Shown: positions 55,445 to 64,000 of the stretch, in pieces
Layout: each line of letters starts with the position of its first letter
Numbering within the stretch: the first letter of the stretch is position 1
Source: Faucicola sp902506215
GTDB taxonomy: Bacteria > Pseudomonadota > Gammaproteobacteria > Pseudomonadales > Moraxellaceae
Direction: 5' to 3'
Assembly: GCA_016888885.1 (NCBI GenBank)
Contig: CP069437.1
Location: forward strand, 1,364,001-1,428,000
Length of the DNA: 64,000 nt
Position numbers and translations under genes: made by a program
The notes under the pieces: model-generated
What the model was told of the DNA's origin: nothing
What the model saw: the letters and a program-made list of their open reading frames with translations, nothing else
Databases searched by the model: none

Positions 55445-56854
55445 TTAAGCGTTTGCTGAAGCATCATCTGGCAATTTAAAGCCCGATACTGATTCTTGAA
55501 GCGCCGCCGCCATCTCATTAAGCTGACCGATTGAACGAGCGACCGCCATGGTACCTGAAGTAGTTTGCGAGGTAATATCTTGAATGACGTTCATGGTATT
55601 TGAAATATGACCCGCTGAGGCTGCCTGCTGACGCGCCGCATTCGAGATACTTTGAATCAATGATGCCAAGTTGTTAGATACAGCTTGTACTTCTTCAAGC
55701 GCCTCACCCGCATCTTTTGCAAGCTTTGCACCGCGTACAACTTCTGCGGTGGTTGATTCCATCGACATCACCGCTTCGTTGGTATCTGCCTGAATGGTTT
55801 TAACCAGTGTTTCAATCTGTTTGGTCGCTGTGGCTGAACGTTCTGCTAGGCGCTGAACCTCGTCAGCAACAACCGCAAAACCACGCCCTGCTTCACCTGC
55901 CATCGATGCCTGAATCGCCGCATTAAGCGCAAGGATGTTGGTTTGGTCAGCAATGTCATTAATCAGCCCAACGATATCGCCAATCTCTTGCGATGATTCA
56001 CCGAGGCGCTTAATACGTTTTGAGGTTTCTTGAATCTGGTCACGAATGGTATTCATACCATCAATAGTACGTTGTACCACTTCTGCCCCGTTATAGGCAA
56101 TCGCAACCGAACGGTCCGCAACCGCAGCAGATTCGGCGGCATTTGACGATACTTGGTCAATCGACACCGCCATCTCATTAATCGCTGCAGAAACTCCTGC
56201 AATCTCTTTCGCTTGGTTTTCAGAGGCTTCAGCCAGTTCCACTGCAATTGCCTGTGTTTGGTCAGATGCGCGCGCGACTCGCTCTGCAGTGACGTTAATC
56301 GCAGAAACCAGTTGACGCAATTGGTCAATCGCAAAGTTGACCGAGTCTGCAATCGCCCCTGTAAAGTCTTCTGATACTGTCGCGTTCACGGTTAAGTCAC
56401 CTTCCGCTAAATCGCCTAACTCATCAAGCAAACGCAAAATCGCCATTTGGTTACGTTCGTTTTCTTCTTGGATTTTACGGGCACGCTCAGATTCAACCTC
56501 CATCTCATGACGTTGACGTAGCGTTTCACGCTCACCTTCTGCCTTCTCTCGATAGGTTTTAGCATTAATCTGGCGAGTCAAAAAGTAAATCGCCCCAATG
56601 ACGCCTAATACAATCAAAATAGGGGGCAACCAAATGGTCAAAAAACTATTGGCAACACTATTATCTTGACGTACCAAAATCAGCAACTGGTAAAGTTGAT
56701 AAATAAATGCCAAGGCAGCCACGCCACCACAGATACTTGCCCAAAAAATCCAGTTGGTTGAGCGCCCCCTATCCATACGATAACTACTGTTGCCAGGCCC
56801 GACCGCGACAGGGGAATTGGTATTGGTACTTAGGGTCGAAGTTTTAGTATCCAT
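55445..56854 (-). CDS. pilJ: PilJ-type methyl-accepting chemotaxis protein lacking a periplasmic domain
   Basis: A 469-residue MCP (start MDTKTSTLST at 56854, purine-rich site upstream; a TTG frame 6 codons earlier is rejected). Two membrane segments (about residues 34-60 and 72-93) are separated by only about 11 residues, where PilJ usually has two large periplasmic sensor repeats. After the second segment come a coiled HAMP-like stretch (GDLAEGDLTVNATVSEDFTG) and a complete signalling domain: GLINDIADQTNILALNAAI, EAGRGFAVVADEVQRLAERS and KTIQADTNEAV. PilJ couples to ChpA via PilI and should sense pilin in the periplasm; in this form direct sensing there looks impossible. Confidence 0.85.
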   Translation of the reverse strand: MDTKTSTLSTNTNSPVAVGPGNSSYRMDRGRSTNWIFWASICGGVAALAFIYQLYQLLILVRQDNSVANSFLTIWLPPILIVLGVIGAIYFLTRQINAKTYREKAEGERETLRQRHEMEVESERARKIQEENERNQMAILRLLDELGDLAEGDLTVNATVSEDFTGAIADSVNFAIDQLRQLVSAINVTAERVARASDQTQAIAVELAEASENQAKEIAGVSAAINEMAVSIDQVSSNAAESAAVADRSVAIAYNGAEVVQRTIDGMNTIRDQIQETSKRIKRLGESSQEIGDIVGLINDIADQTNILALNAAIQASMAGEAGRGFAVVADEVQRLAERSATATKQIETLVKTIQADTNEAVMSMESTTAEVVRGAKLAKDAGEALEEVQAVSNNLASLIQSISNAARQQAASAGHISNTMNVIQDITSQTTSGTMAVARSIGQLNEMAAALQESVSGFKLPDDASANA

Positions 56855-56898
56855 GATACGGTAATCCCTCAATTATTTTAATGAGTTAGAAAATTAGG

Positions 56899-57435
56899 TT
56901 ATAACGCTGCTTCTAAATAACGCGTGTCTTCGGCCAATAAGCTTGGCATAAACACATACCAAATCTGCTCATTTTGTATAAACCGACCATGCGTATACTG
57001 AGCGAGCGGTGAATCATTCGGCATTTCGATAGGCTGATATTGCCGTTGACTAAAGGTTTGGATACCCAATATCTCATCGACTTGTAAGCCACTAAAGAGC
57101 TTGGGTTGATCAATCACCAAAATCTTTTGATTGGCGGATTGGTAGTTTGAGCTTGATGGAGGTAAACCTAAAAAGTTCGACAAATTGGTAATCGGTAATA
57201 ACCGTCCCCGCACATTGGCAATCCCTAATAGCCAAGGTTTTGATAAAGGCACTGAGGTATAGGCAGGCAAAGATAGCACCTCAGCCACATCGCCGAGCGG
57301 GGCTACCAAGTGGTAACCACCGAGCGAAAACGCAACCCCTAACCACTGGGTTTTTTGGTCAAAGTGAGCACCTTTTTGTCGTTTGATACCGCGGTCAGCG
57401 AGTCGTAAAAGCTCAATAAAGCCGTTTGAGGACAC
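56899..57435 (-). CDS. pilI: CheW-like adapter PilI
   Basis: A 178-residue CheW-domain protein that links the PilJ receptor to the ChpA kinase. The domain begins QWLGVAFSLGGYHLVAPLGDVAEVL, continues TSVPLSKPWLLGIANVRGRLLPITNL, and ends near GRFIQNEQIWYVF. It lies 44 bases before pilJ and 5 bases after pilH, in the operon order of Pseudomonas and Acinetobacter. Confidence 0.88.
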   Translation of the reverse strand: MSSNGFIELLRLADRGIKRQKGAHFDQKTQWLGVAFSLGGYHLVAPLGDVAEVLSLPAYTSVPLSKPWLLGIANVRGRLLPITNLSNFLGLPPSSSNYQSANQKILVIDQPKLFSGLQVDEILGIQTFSQRQYQPIEMPNDSPLAQYTHGRFIQNEQIWYVFMPSLLAEDTRYLEAAL

Positions 57436-57440
57436 GAAAC

Positions 57441-57803
57441 CTACTCCATCACGGAACGGATTACAGTGATTAAGGCTTCTTCTGTAATCGGCTTACTTAG
57501 ATAATCTCGTGCGCCTTGGCGCTTGCCCCATACCCGGTCAGTTTCTTGATTTTTAGTACTGATGATGACGACAGGGATATGACTGGTTTTTGGGTCACGG
57601 GTAAGTTTGCGGGTTGCTTGAAAGCCGTTCATCTCTGGCATGACCACATCCATCAAAATCACGTCTGGGAAAAACTCATTGGCTTTTTGAATGCCATCAT
57701 CGCCTGTATGCGCTTCAATGACTTCGTACTGATGACGGGTCAAAATATCCCGAAATTTTGCCATTTCTGATGGTGAATCATCAACTACTAAGATTTTGGC
57801 CAT
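57441..57803 (-). CDS. pilH: Response regulator PilH
   Basis: A 120-residue stand-alone receiver: MAKILVVDDSPSEM with the acidic pocket, phospho-acceptor Asp52 in ILMDVVMPEMNG, and the K of SKPITEEAL. In the Pil-Chp system PilH counteracts PilG, tuning retraction and cAMP output. It is followed by pilI after 5 bases. Confidence 0.9.
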   Translation of the reverse strand: MAKILVVDDSPSEMAKFRDILTRHQYEVIEAHTGDDGIQKANEFFPDVILMDVVMPEMNGFQATRKLTRDPKTSHIPVVIISTKNQETDRVWGKRQGARDYLSKPITEEALITVIRSVME

Positions 57804-58035
57804 AGACTTACCTTTTTACCTGCTGATTGATTATATTAATCGCTTTATATTTTGCTGTTTTGTGTATCTGTGCTCATGACAGCACAACTGTTAAACACGT
57901 ATCCCAAACTATGCCCGTCTAGGTTGCAATCTGCGCTTTTATGTTAGTCATCTCTAGTTTGGTCGTAGCTAGTGATTGTAAACTTTAAGTATTAACCAGT
58001 AGTACTGGCATGTTGTTAATCTTCAGCACAGCGTA

Positions 58036-58422
58036 TTAAGACGCAGGACGATGACGTTCAATGGCGTCAAATAGCTCTTCTTTACTAAATGGTTTGGTCA
58101 AGTACTCATCTGAGCCGACGATACGACCGCGCGCTTTATCAAACAAGCCATCTTTTGATGACAGCATAATCACGGGCTTGGCAGCAAAATCTGCGTTGTT
58201 TTTGATCAGTGAACAAGTTTGATAACCATCGAGGCGTGGCATCATGATATCGACAAAAATCAAATCTGGGTTGGTATCCGCAATTTTTGCCAACGCATCA
58301 AAGCCATCAACAGCCGTAGTCACCTCACAGCCTGCTTTGGCAAGTAACGTCTCTGCAGTACGACGAATGGTTTTTGAATCGTCAATAATCATGACTTTTA
58401 GGCCTTCAAAATTTGCATCCAT
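58036..58422 (-). CDS. pilG: Response regulator PilG
   Basis: A 128-residue stand-alone receiver with KVMIIDDSKTIRRTAETLL, phospho-acceptor Asp58 in IFVDIMMPRLDG, and the conserved Lys in LTKPFSKEEL. Canonical PilG activates pilus extension and the adenylate cyclase. As the first gene of the cluster it sits nearest the promoter region. Confidence 0.92.
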   Translation of the reverse strand: MDANFEGLKVMIIDDSKTIRRTAETLLAKAGCEVTTAVDGFDALAKIADTNPDLIFVDIMMPRLDGYQTCSLIKNNADFAAKPVIMLSSKDGLFDKARGRIVGSDEYLTKPFSKEELFDAIERHRPAS

Positions 58423-58910
58423 AATATTTTCCTAAGGGTTGTTTCGCTATGATTTTGCTACCCACTGTCCTATAGCGATTGCTCAAAACTTTAAGTCTGG
58501 GCGTTGGGGCAGTTATCAAATGATGCCATCAACGCTCAAAAGTCACTGGTACAATTTTTGACAATCAAACGAAGCTATTGTAAATAATTTTTATAAGATA
58601 TAACAAATATTTCAGACGGATAGTTAAAAACCAACTGTATGGTAATTATTGTTAAAATACTACCATACTTTTTTGCTGCAAAGTATGCTTAAATCGATGC
58701 ACTTATCGTTCATTTTTAACATCCTGATGACCATTCGGGTTTGATCTGGTAACTGCTTTGTTAAGTTGCCCATAGAGCCATGATAATATACAGGTATTAC
58801 CTGATGATAGAAACATGTTGAAATAAGCTTAGAAAAACGCATTGTACTGGTTATTTCTACATCATTTTATATTTTTTAAGTTGATTGTTTGCGCTGAGGA
58901 CGTCTCGTTC
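58423..58910. other. Divergent promoter region between pilG and the efflux operon
   Basis: 488 bases without a supported gene; a 60-residue ORF on the minus strand looks like chance. It must contain promoters for the chemotaxis operon and the RND efflux operon. A GAGGA site lies before the efflux start. Confidence 0.45.
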
Positions 58911-60161
58911 ATGATAACACCAAAGTTTATCACCAAAGTTGTACCATTAAGCCTAGCGGTGGCTAGCGCTGTTATGAGTTTGAGTGGCTGCCAAAAACAG
59001 CAAAACGATAGCAAAAGCCCGTTGTCGACCCAAAACACTCAAGTCACCACCGCATCAGCCACCACGCCAATCGCCAATAACGAGATTCAGCTATTAGCCG
59101 CTGATGTCATCACCGCCAAAGCAGACCGATTTGAACCGAGTGTCACCGTGACAGGGACGCTGCAGCCTTCAGACCACACAGTAGTGCAATCAACCGTGAA
59201 TGCGCAAGTGCAGCAAGTGCTCGCTGATGTGGGTAAAACGGTAGCAAAAGGTGAGCCACTGGTGCGACTTGATATCAGTGATAGTAAAAACCAACTCGCT
59301 CAAGCGCAAGCCGACGTTGCCGCTGCCCAAGCACAAGCCATCGTCGCCAATAAACTTGCTGAGCGCAACAAAATTTTGCTCGAGCAAGGCTTTGTCTCAC
59401 AAATAGAGTATGAGCGCAGTGTGGCAGACAGCATTGCCCAGCGTGAAGCCATCAAAGCCAAACAAGCCCAATTAAGTAGTGCACAAAAAATGTTTGGCGA
59501 TACCACGATTTATGCGCCTACCACGGGGATTGTCAGCAGTCGCAGCGTCAATGTCGGACAGGTAGTCACGCAAAACCAAGCCTTGATGGAAATCATTGAC
59601 CCAAATAAACTTGAGTTTGCCGCCAATGTTCCTAGCGAAGCACAAACACAGCTACAACTGGGTCAACAAGTGCCTTTTACTATTAGTAATCAAACCACTC
59701 AGTACATCGGACAAATTAGCCGTATTTCGCCCCAAGTCGATGCCGCCACTCGCCAACTGACCATTTATATCGCGGTTAAACCTTCTCAGCGTAATCGTGG
59801 ACTTCGCCCGGGCATGTATGCCACAGGCAAGCTTAATTATGGGGTTGCACAAGTTGGGGTGTTGGTGCCGATGTCAGCGGTAATGCTGGAGTCTAAAGCG
59901 CTCGAATCTAAAGCTCTAGAATCTAAAGCAAAAGGCGCAGCCAATAAATCCAGCGACCAATCCGCCGCAAGTCCAACCTTAGAAACAGGCACGATTTTGG
60001 TGGTCAGTAAAGACAATGTGATTACCAAACAGCCTATTAAAATACTCAAACACCTTGACGATACCAGTCAGTATTTAATTACTGGCATCGAGCCTAACAC
60101 CACAGTGATTGTGGCAAATCTCAATGCCAATGATGTGGGTAAAAAAGTGGTACTCAAATAG
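58911..60161 (+). CDS. RND efflux periplasmic adaptor (membrane fusion) lipoprotein
   Basis: A 416-residue membrane-fusion protein of the RND efflux type. The start at 58911 (MITPKFITKVVPLSLAVASAVMS) begins a lipoprotein signal with lipobox SLSGC, so it is anchored by lipid; the in-frame 23 codons upstream are not signal-like. It has a biotinyl-lipoyl/hairpin region (NAQVQQVLADVGKTVAKGEPL, QAQADVAAAQAQA), a beta-barrel domain (YAPTTGIVSSRSVNVGQVV), and a C-terminal GLRPGMYATGKL motif. A 15-bp tandem repeat inserts three LESKA units (59886-59930). It pairs with the permease at 60226. Confidence 0.9.
   Translation: MITPKFITKVVPLSLAVASAVMSLSGCQKQQNDSKSPLSTQNTQVTTASATTPIANNEIQLLAADVITAKADRFEPSVTVTGTLQPSDHTVVQSTVNAQVQQVLADVGKTVAKGEPLVRLDISDSKNQLAQAQADVAAAQAQAIVANKLAERNKILLEQGFVSQIEYERSVADSIAQREAIKAKQAQLSSAQKMFGDTTIYAPTTGIVSSRSVNVGQVVTQNQALMEIIDPNKLEFAANVPSEAQTQLQLGQQVPFTISNQTTQYIGQISRISPQVDAATRQLTIYIAVKPSQRNRGLRPGMYATGKLNYGVAQVGVLVPMSAVMLESKALESKALESKAKGAANKSSDQSAASPTLETGTILVVSKDNVITKQPIKILKHLDDTSQYLITGIEPNTTVIVANLNANDVGKKVVLK
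59886..59930 (+). repeat. Three tandem 15-bp repeats (LESKA units) in the efflux adaptor
   Basis: CTGGAGTCTAAAGCG, CTCGAATCTAAAGCT and CTAGAATCTAAAGCA follow without gaps and encode LESKA three times in a flexible stretch near residues 326-340. Copy number could vary in frame. Confidence 0.85.
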
Positions 60162-60225
60162 CTTACTGATAGTGTTTCATTCAATCATTTTATATTGTTA
60201 AAAATTTTGCTATTAGGAATTTGCT

Positions 60226-63200
60226 ATGTGGCTTACCCGCGTCAGTATCAACAATCCTGTGTTTGCCGCCATGATCATGCTCGCGCTGATGGTCATTGGA
60301 TTACTGGCAACATTTCGCATGAAAGTTGAGGAATTTCCTAATATTGAATTCCCTTTTGTGGTGGTCAATACCGTTTATAGTGGTGCTTCGCCTGAAGTCA
60401 TCGAGACCGACATTACCAAAAAAATTGAAGACCAAGTCAATACCATCGCCGGTGTCAAAGAAGTGACCTCCGTCACCCAACAAGGCTTGTCACAAGTCAT
60501 CGTGCAGTTTGATTTAAATATCCCGTCCGATGTTGCCGCGCAAAATGTGCGTGATAAATTGGCACTGGTGACCCCCACCTTTCGGGATGAAGTTACCACG
60601 CCTATTGTTGCGCAGTACAATCCTGCCGATGCGCCTGTGGTGTCTGTCACGTTTCGCTCTGACAAAATGTCGCTTCGGGAGTTATCCACTTATTTAGACA
60701 ACACGGTCAAAAAACAGCTACAAACAGTCACAGGGGTGGGTCGTGTCGATATCTTGGGGGGTCGGCAGCGGCAAATCCGTGTGCTGCTCAATCCCACCCA
60801 AATGAATGCCTATAAAGTCTCAGTCAATCAAATTAGCAATGCGCTACGCTCAGAGAACGTCGAATTACCTGTCGGTACTATCAATAATCAAAACCAAGAA
60901 ATGGTGATTCAAGTCAACGGGTTGGTCAAAACACCCAATGAGTTTAACCAAATCATTGTCGCCCAAAATCGTTCAAGCACGGGTGCTATCGTGCCTGTGT
61001 ACTTATCGCAAGTTGCCCAAGTCGTTGATGGGCAAGCCGAGGCTGAGTCAGCGTCACTACAAAATGGTCAACCTGCGGTGGCAATGGATATTATCAAAAT
61101 GTCGGATGCCAATGTGATTGATGTGGTTGATAAAACCCAACAGCGTCTGGCAGAAATCCAAGCGACCCTACCCCCAGGTGTTACCATGACCGTGGTCGCT
61201 GATAGCTCAAAAAGTATTCGCGGCTCGTTAAATAATGTGGTACGCACGTTGATTGAAGGGGCAATATTGGCGGTGTTTATTGTTTGGTTGTTCTTGGGGT
61301 CGTGGCGTTCGACGATTATCACAGGATTGACGCTGCCCATTTCGCTGCTCGGTACTTTAGCGGCGATTTGGACGTTTGGTTTTTCCATCAACATGATGAC
61401 CCTGCTGGCGCTGGCATTATGTATCGGACTGCTGATTGATGATGCGATTGTGGTGCGGGAAAACATCGTGCGCCATGTGGGTATGGGCAAACATCACCGC
61501 CAAGCGGCGCTTGATGGCACCCAAGAAATCGGGCTTGCCGTGCTAGCGACGACGCTGGTGATTGTGGCGGTATTTTTACCCGTGGCTTTTATGGGCGGGA
61601 TTATCGGACGCTTTTTTTATCAGTTTGGTGTGACTGTTTCCACTGCTGTGTTGCTGTCGTTATTTGTTAGTTTCACGCTTGACCCGATGTTGTCTTCGAT
61701 TTGGCCAGACCCAGATGCCGCGCACCAGCATGACCGACTCAATGGGCGGGTATCGTTTCGCAAGCGACCGATTGCTTGGCTATTAGCGGGTTTTCAGCGC
61801 CTGTTAGATCGGCTGACCCATCTATACAGCCATATTCTTGCATGGAGCTTACGCCATCGTTTGATAACTGTGCTTATTGCAATTGCCTCGCTGGTTGCCG
61901 CGTTTTTTGCCGTGGGGTTGGTGGGCAAAGAGTTTGTTCCGCAAGCGGATATGAATGAAATCAAAGTCAAATTTGAAACGCCTGTCAATGCCAATCTTGA
62001 CTACACCCAACAAAAAGCAGCACAAGTCAACGCGGTATTACAAAGTTTTCCTGAGGTTACCAATACTTATGCCACGGTTAATGCCATGTCCTATAGCGGT
62101 AACAATCGGGTACAAGTGAATGTATCGTTAGTACCCAAAGATGAGCGCACGCGCGGACTAGATGCCTTAAACCGTGCCATGCGTGAGCAATTGCAGCAGG
62201 TAGGCGGTATAAAAGTTACCTCAGTGGCAGCCGCTGCCATGGCAGTCAGCGGTGGTCTTAAGCCAATTATGATATCCATCAAAGGCAATGATTTAACTGA
62301 GCTGCAACGTTTATCCAATGAGTTTATGCAAAAACTCTCAAACGTCAATGGCTTGGTAGATTTGGAAAGCACGCTTAAACAGCCCAAATCAATGGTCAAT
62401 GTCACCATTAACCGAGAAGCAGCAAATGATGCTGGTCTGTCGATTGGGCAAATCGGACAAGCATTACGACCGCTGCTTGCCGGTGACAATGTGAGCACTT
62501 TTAAAGATGACAACGGCAACAATATCGATGTCAACGTGCGCTTAAATGACGACAACCGCCAGACTATCTCGCAACTACAATCCATGTACTTGTCATCAAG
62601 CCGTATGGATCAAAATGGTCAGCCGATACTAGTGCCGCTATCGCAAGTGGCGAATTTTAGTGAAACCTTGGGTGCACCGCAAATCAACCGCCGTTCGCTG
62701 TTTCGTGAAGTGGTAGTGCAAGCCAACACGGACGGCAGACCGGCAGGTGATATCGGCGCGGATATCACTAAAATCCAAAACGAAATGAAACTGCCACCCG
62801 GTTACAGCTTTGCGGTACAAGGCTCTAACAAAGACATGGCAGAATCCATTGGCTACGCCACAACCGCGCTTGGACTGGCAATTGTATTTATCTATATGTT
62901 GTTAGGGTCACAGTTTAATAGCTTTTTATACCCTGTGGCGATTATGGCATCGCTGCCGTTATCGCTGATTGGGGTGTTCTTTGCGTTATTTTTCTTTGGC
63001 TCTAGTCTTAATATATTTTCTATCATCGGCATTATCATGCTAATGGGGTTGGTGTGTAAAAATGCGATTTTGCTCATTGATTTTATTAAAGAATCTTTAT
63101 CAAACGGTTTGAGCCGTACAGAAGCTATTATGCTGGCAGGGCAAACGCGCCTGCGCCCAATTTTGATGACTACCGCTGCCATGGTGATGGGGATGATACC

Positions 63201-63408
63201 GCTGGCACTGGGTATTGGTGAAGGGTCGGAGCAGCAAGCACCGATGGCACACGCCATTATTGGTGGGGTGATTACTTCAACTTTATTGACCTTGATTGTG
63301 GTGCCTGTGATTTATACCTATTTAGATGATGGCAAACAGCGGTTTTTTCGGTTATTTGCTAAAAAGAAAGCAACAACCCCTGCGATAGAGCGCCACGACT
63401 CACTTTAA
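60226..63408 (+). CDS. RND-family efflux permease
   Basis: A 1060-residue HAE1-type RND exporter. The start MWLTRVSINNPVFAAMIML, GVKEVTSVTQQGLSQV, the central helix GLLIDDAIVVRENIVRH with the proton-relay Asp pair, the repeated second half (PVNANLDYTQQKAAQV, GSNKDMAESIG), and a last helical bundle with SIIGIIMLMGLVCKNAILLIDF are typical of tripartite drug efflux pumps. It sits 64 bases after the adaptor, so an operon is certain in outline, but no outer-membrane channel gene is in view. It probably uses a TolC-type partner elsewhere. Confidence 0.93.
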   Translation: MWLTRVSINNPVFAAMIMLALMVIGLLATFRMKVEEFPNIEFPFVVVNTVYSGASPEVIETDITKKIEDQVNTIAGVKEVTSVTQQGLSQVIVQFDLNIPSDVAAQNVRDKLALVTPTFRDEVTTPIVAQYNPADAPVVSVTFRSDKMSLRELSTYLDNTVKKQLQTVTGVGRVDILGGRQRQIRVLLNPTQMNAYKVSVNQISNALRSENVELPVGTINNQNQEMVIQVNGLVKTPNEFNQIIVAQNRSSTGAIVPVYLSQVAQVVDGQAEAESASLQNGQPAVAMDIIKMSDANVIDVVDKTQQRLAEIQATLPPGVTMTVVADSSKSIRGSLNNVVRTLIEGAILAVFIVWLFLGSWRSTIITGLTLPISLLGTLAAIWTFGFSINMMTLLALALCIGLLIDDAIVVRENIVRHVGMGKHHRQAALDGTQEIGLAVLATTLVIVAVFLPVAFMGGIIGRFFYQFGVTVSTAVLLSLFVSFTLDPMLSSIWPDPDAAHQHDRLNGRVSFRKRPIAWLLAGFQRLLDRLTHLYSHILAWSLRHRLITVLIAIASLVAAFFAVGLVGKEFVPQADMNEIKVKFETPVNANLDYTQQKAAQVNAVLQSFPEVTNTYATVNAMSYSGNNRVQVNVSLVPKDERTRGLDALNRAMREQLQQVGGIKVTSVAAAAMAVSGGLKPIMISIKGNDLTELQRLSNEFMQKLSNVNGLVDLESTLKQPKSMVNVTINREAANDAGLSIGQIGQALRPLLAGDNVSTFKDDNGNNIDVNVRLNDDNRQTISQLQSMYLSSSRMDQNGQPILVPLSQVANFSETLGAPQINRRSLFREVVVQANTDGRPAGDIGADITKIQNEMKLPPGYSFAVQGSNKDMAESIGYATTALGLAIVFIYMLLGSQFNSFLYPVAIMASLPLSLIGVFFALFFFGSSLNIFSIIGIIMLMGLVCKNAILLIDFIKESLSNGLSRTEAIMLAGQTRLRPILMTTAAMVMGMIPLALGIGEGSEQQAPMAHAIIGGVITSTLLTLIVVPVIYTYLDDGKQRFFRLFAKKKATTPAIERHDSL

Positions 63409-63697
63409 GCAATAATTCATTACAATTTTATACAGTGTAAAGAAACTTAAGAATGAGTAGACAAGTACAATTTTAAATTGGGCTATGCATTAATTGGGCT
63501 GTGTGATTGGCAGCTAAGAAGTTTTATAAATCTGTGTAAGACACTATCATATTGGCAGTCTATTGCTTTATGATAATAGTATCTTGCTTTATCTTTATGA
63601 TAGATAATAGGCTTTTGATTGATGATAGAAGCCTGGCTTTGATGAGCAAAAGCAATAATAACAACTGATTTATTTTAGAGAATTTTTGGAGTTGGTG

Positions 63698-64000
63698 ATG
63701 GAAGATAATAATAGTGGTACTAAAACCGTACTATTGATTGAGGATGATCCAGATTTAGCCGAGTTGATTAGCGAATATTTGGGCATGAACTATTATGAGG
63801 TTCAGCATGCCCCAACCGCAACAGAAGGGCTAGAGACGCTATTTAACCCTGCCAAATCCATTGATTTGGTGATTTTAGATTTGATGTTGCCGGATATGGA
63901 TGGCATGCAAGTGTGTCAACGTATTCGTCAGCACAAAGATAGCCGTCTGGCGCAAACGGCGATTATCATGCTCACCGCCAAAGGTGACACTACTGACCGC
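63698..64000 (+). CDS. Response regulator, truncated by the window end
   Basis: The first 101 codons of a receiver protein: KTVLLIEDDPDLAELISEYLG with the acidic pocket, the phospho-Asp in VILDLMLPDMDGMQV, and IIMLTAKGD. A GGAG site lies six bases before the start. An OmpR-type output domain probably follows beyond the window, but this is not visible. It may regulate the efflux operon just upstream, from which it is separated by a 289-base gap. Confidence 0.8.
   Translation, partial: MEDNNSGTKTVLLIEDDPDLAELISEYLGMNYYEVQHAPTATEGLETLFNPAKSIDLVILDLMLPDMDGMQVCQRIRQHKDSRLAQTAIIMLTAKGDTTDR

Noticed and set aside
58660..58842. 60-codon minus-strand ORF in the pilG/efflux divergent region
   Set aside because: No domain, no clear ribosome binding site, and it crosses a region expected to be promoters.
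1..64000. CRISPR arrays, rRNA and tRNA genes
   Set aside because: No regularly spaced direct repeats of CRISPR type and no tRNA cloverleaf or rRNA sequence were recognised by eye; a covariance search would be needed to exclude them fully.

Overview
This 64 kb window is a chromosomal stretch of a gamma-proteobacterium that looks like Moraxellaceae, probably close to Moraxella osloensis (Faucicola). That placement is an inference from the protein repertoire, the moderate-to-low GC and the neighbourhood style (pilGHIJ-chpA chemotaxis cluster, minCDE, LysO, YqhD, DUF475/TerD stress genes); no rRNA or tRNA gene is present to confirm it.

Layout. 0.1-3.8 kb is a minus-strand stress cluster: a doubly frameshifted TerD paralogue, an AIM24-like protein, an intact TerD protein and a DUF475 (TerC-superfamily) membrane protein. 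4.0-10.1 kb holds a LysO-type exporter, a small secreted protein, an OYE-type reductase (nemA-like) and the aldehyde reductase yqhD; an IS5-family element lies just 3' of nemA and a 982-bp IS982 element lies in the nemA/yqhD divergent promoter region. 10.2-19.2 kb is housekeeping: CPA1 antiporter, hybrid GAF sensor kinase, tcdA, tatD, two short look-alike proteins, prfC, AI-2E family membrane protein. 19.6-27.3 kb holds slyD, a MITE-like 118-bp repeat, an IS701/IS4-like element with a 7-bp target duplication directly upstream of csbD, the tail-specific protease prc, proS and a DUF4230 protein.

27.7-32.7 kb is a decaying signalling module: a 550-aa protein of unknown function, an Arf/MglA-type small GTPase split exactly by an IS630 element, a Roadblock/LC7 protein, and a membrane-sensor/response-regulator remnant that looks like an internal deletion. 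32.8-45.8 kb returns to ordinary genes (glyA, ubiC plus an acetyltransferase-like partner, rluE, DUF1345, DUF1877, an IS605-type tnpB without tnpA, an OmpA-like lipoprotein, a PlsC-type acyltransferase, a membrane protein and minCDE). 45.9-58.4 kb is a cytochrome b561 gene and then the Pil-Chp surface-sensing operon on the minus strand (pilG-pilH-pilI-pilJ-[pilK remnant]-chpA-chpB-chpC). 58.9-63.4 kb is an RND efflux pair, followed by a response regulator that runs off the window.

The most notable theme is erosion of surface/pilus signalling. PilJ keeps its cytoplasmic signalling half but has almost no periplasmic domain. The adaptation methyltransferase PilK survives only as a C-terminal fragment, while the methylesterase ChpB remains. 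The separate GTPase/Roadblock module is broken by an insertion sequence and a deletion. Five mobile elements are resolved here, four of them to the base with terminal inverted repeats and target duplications; several sit at gene ends or promoters rather than inside genes.
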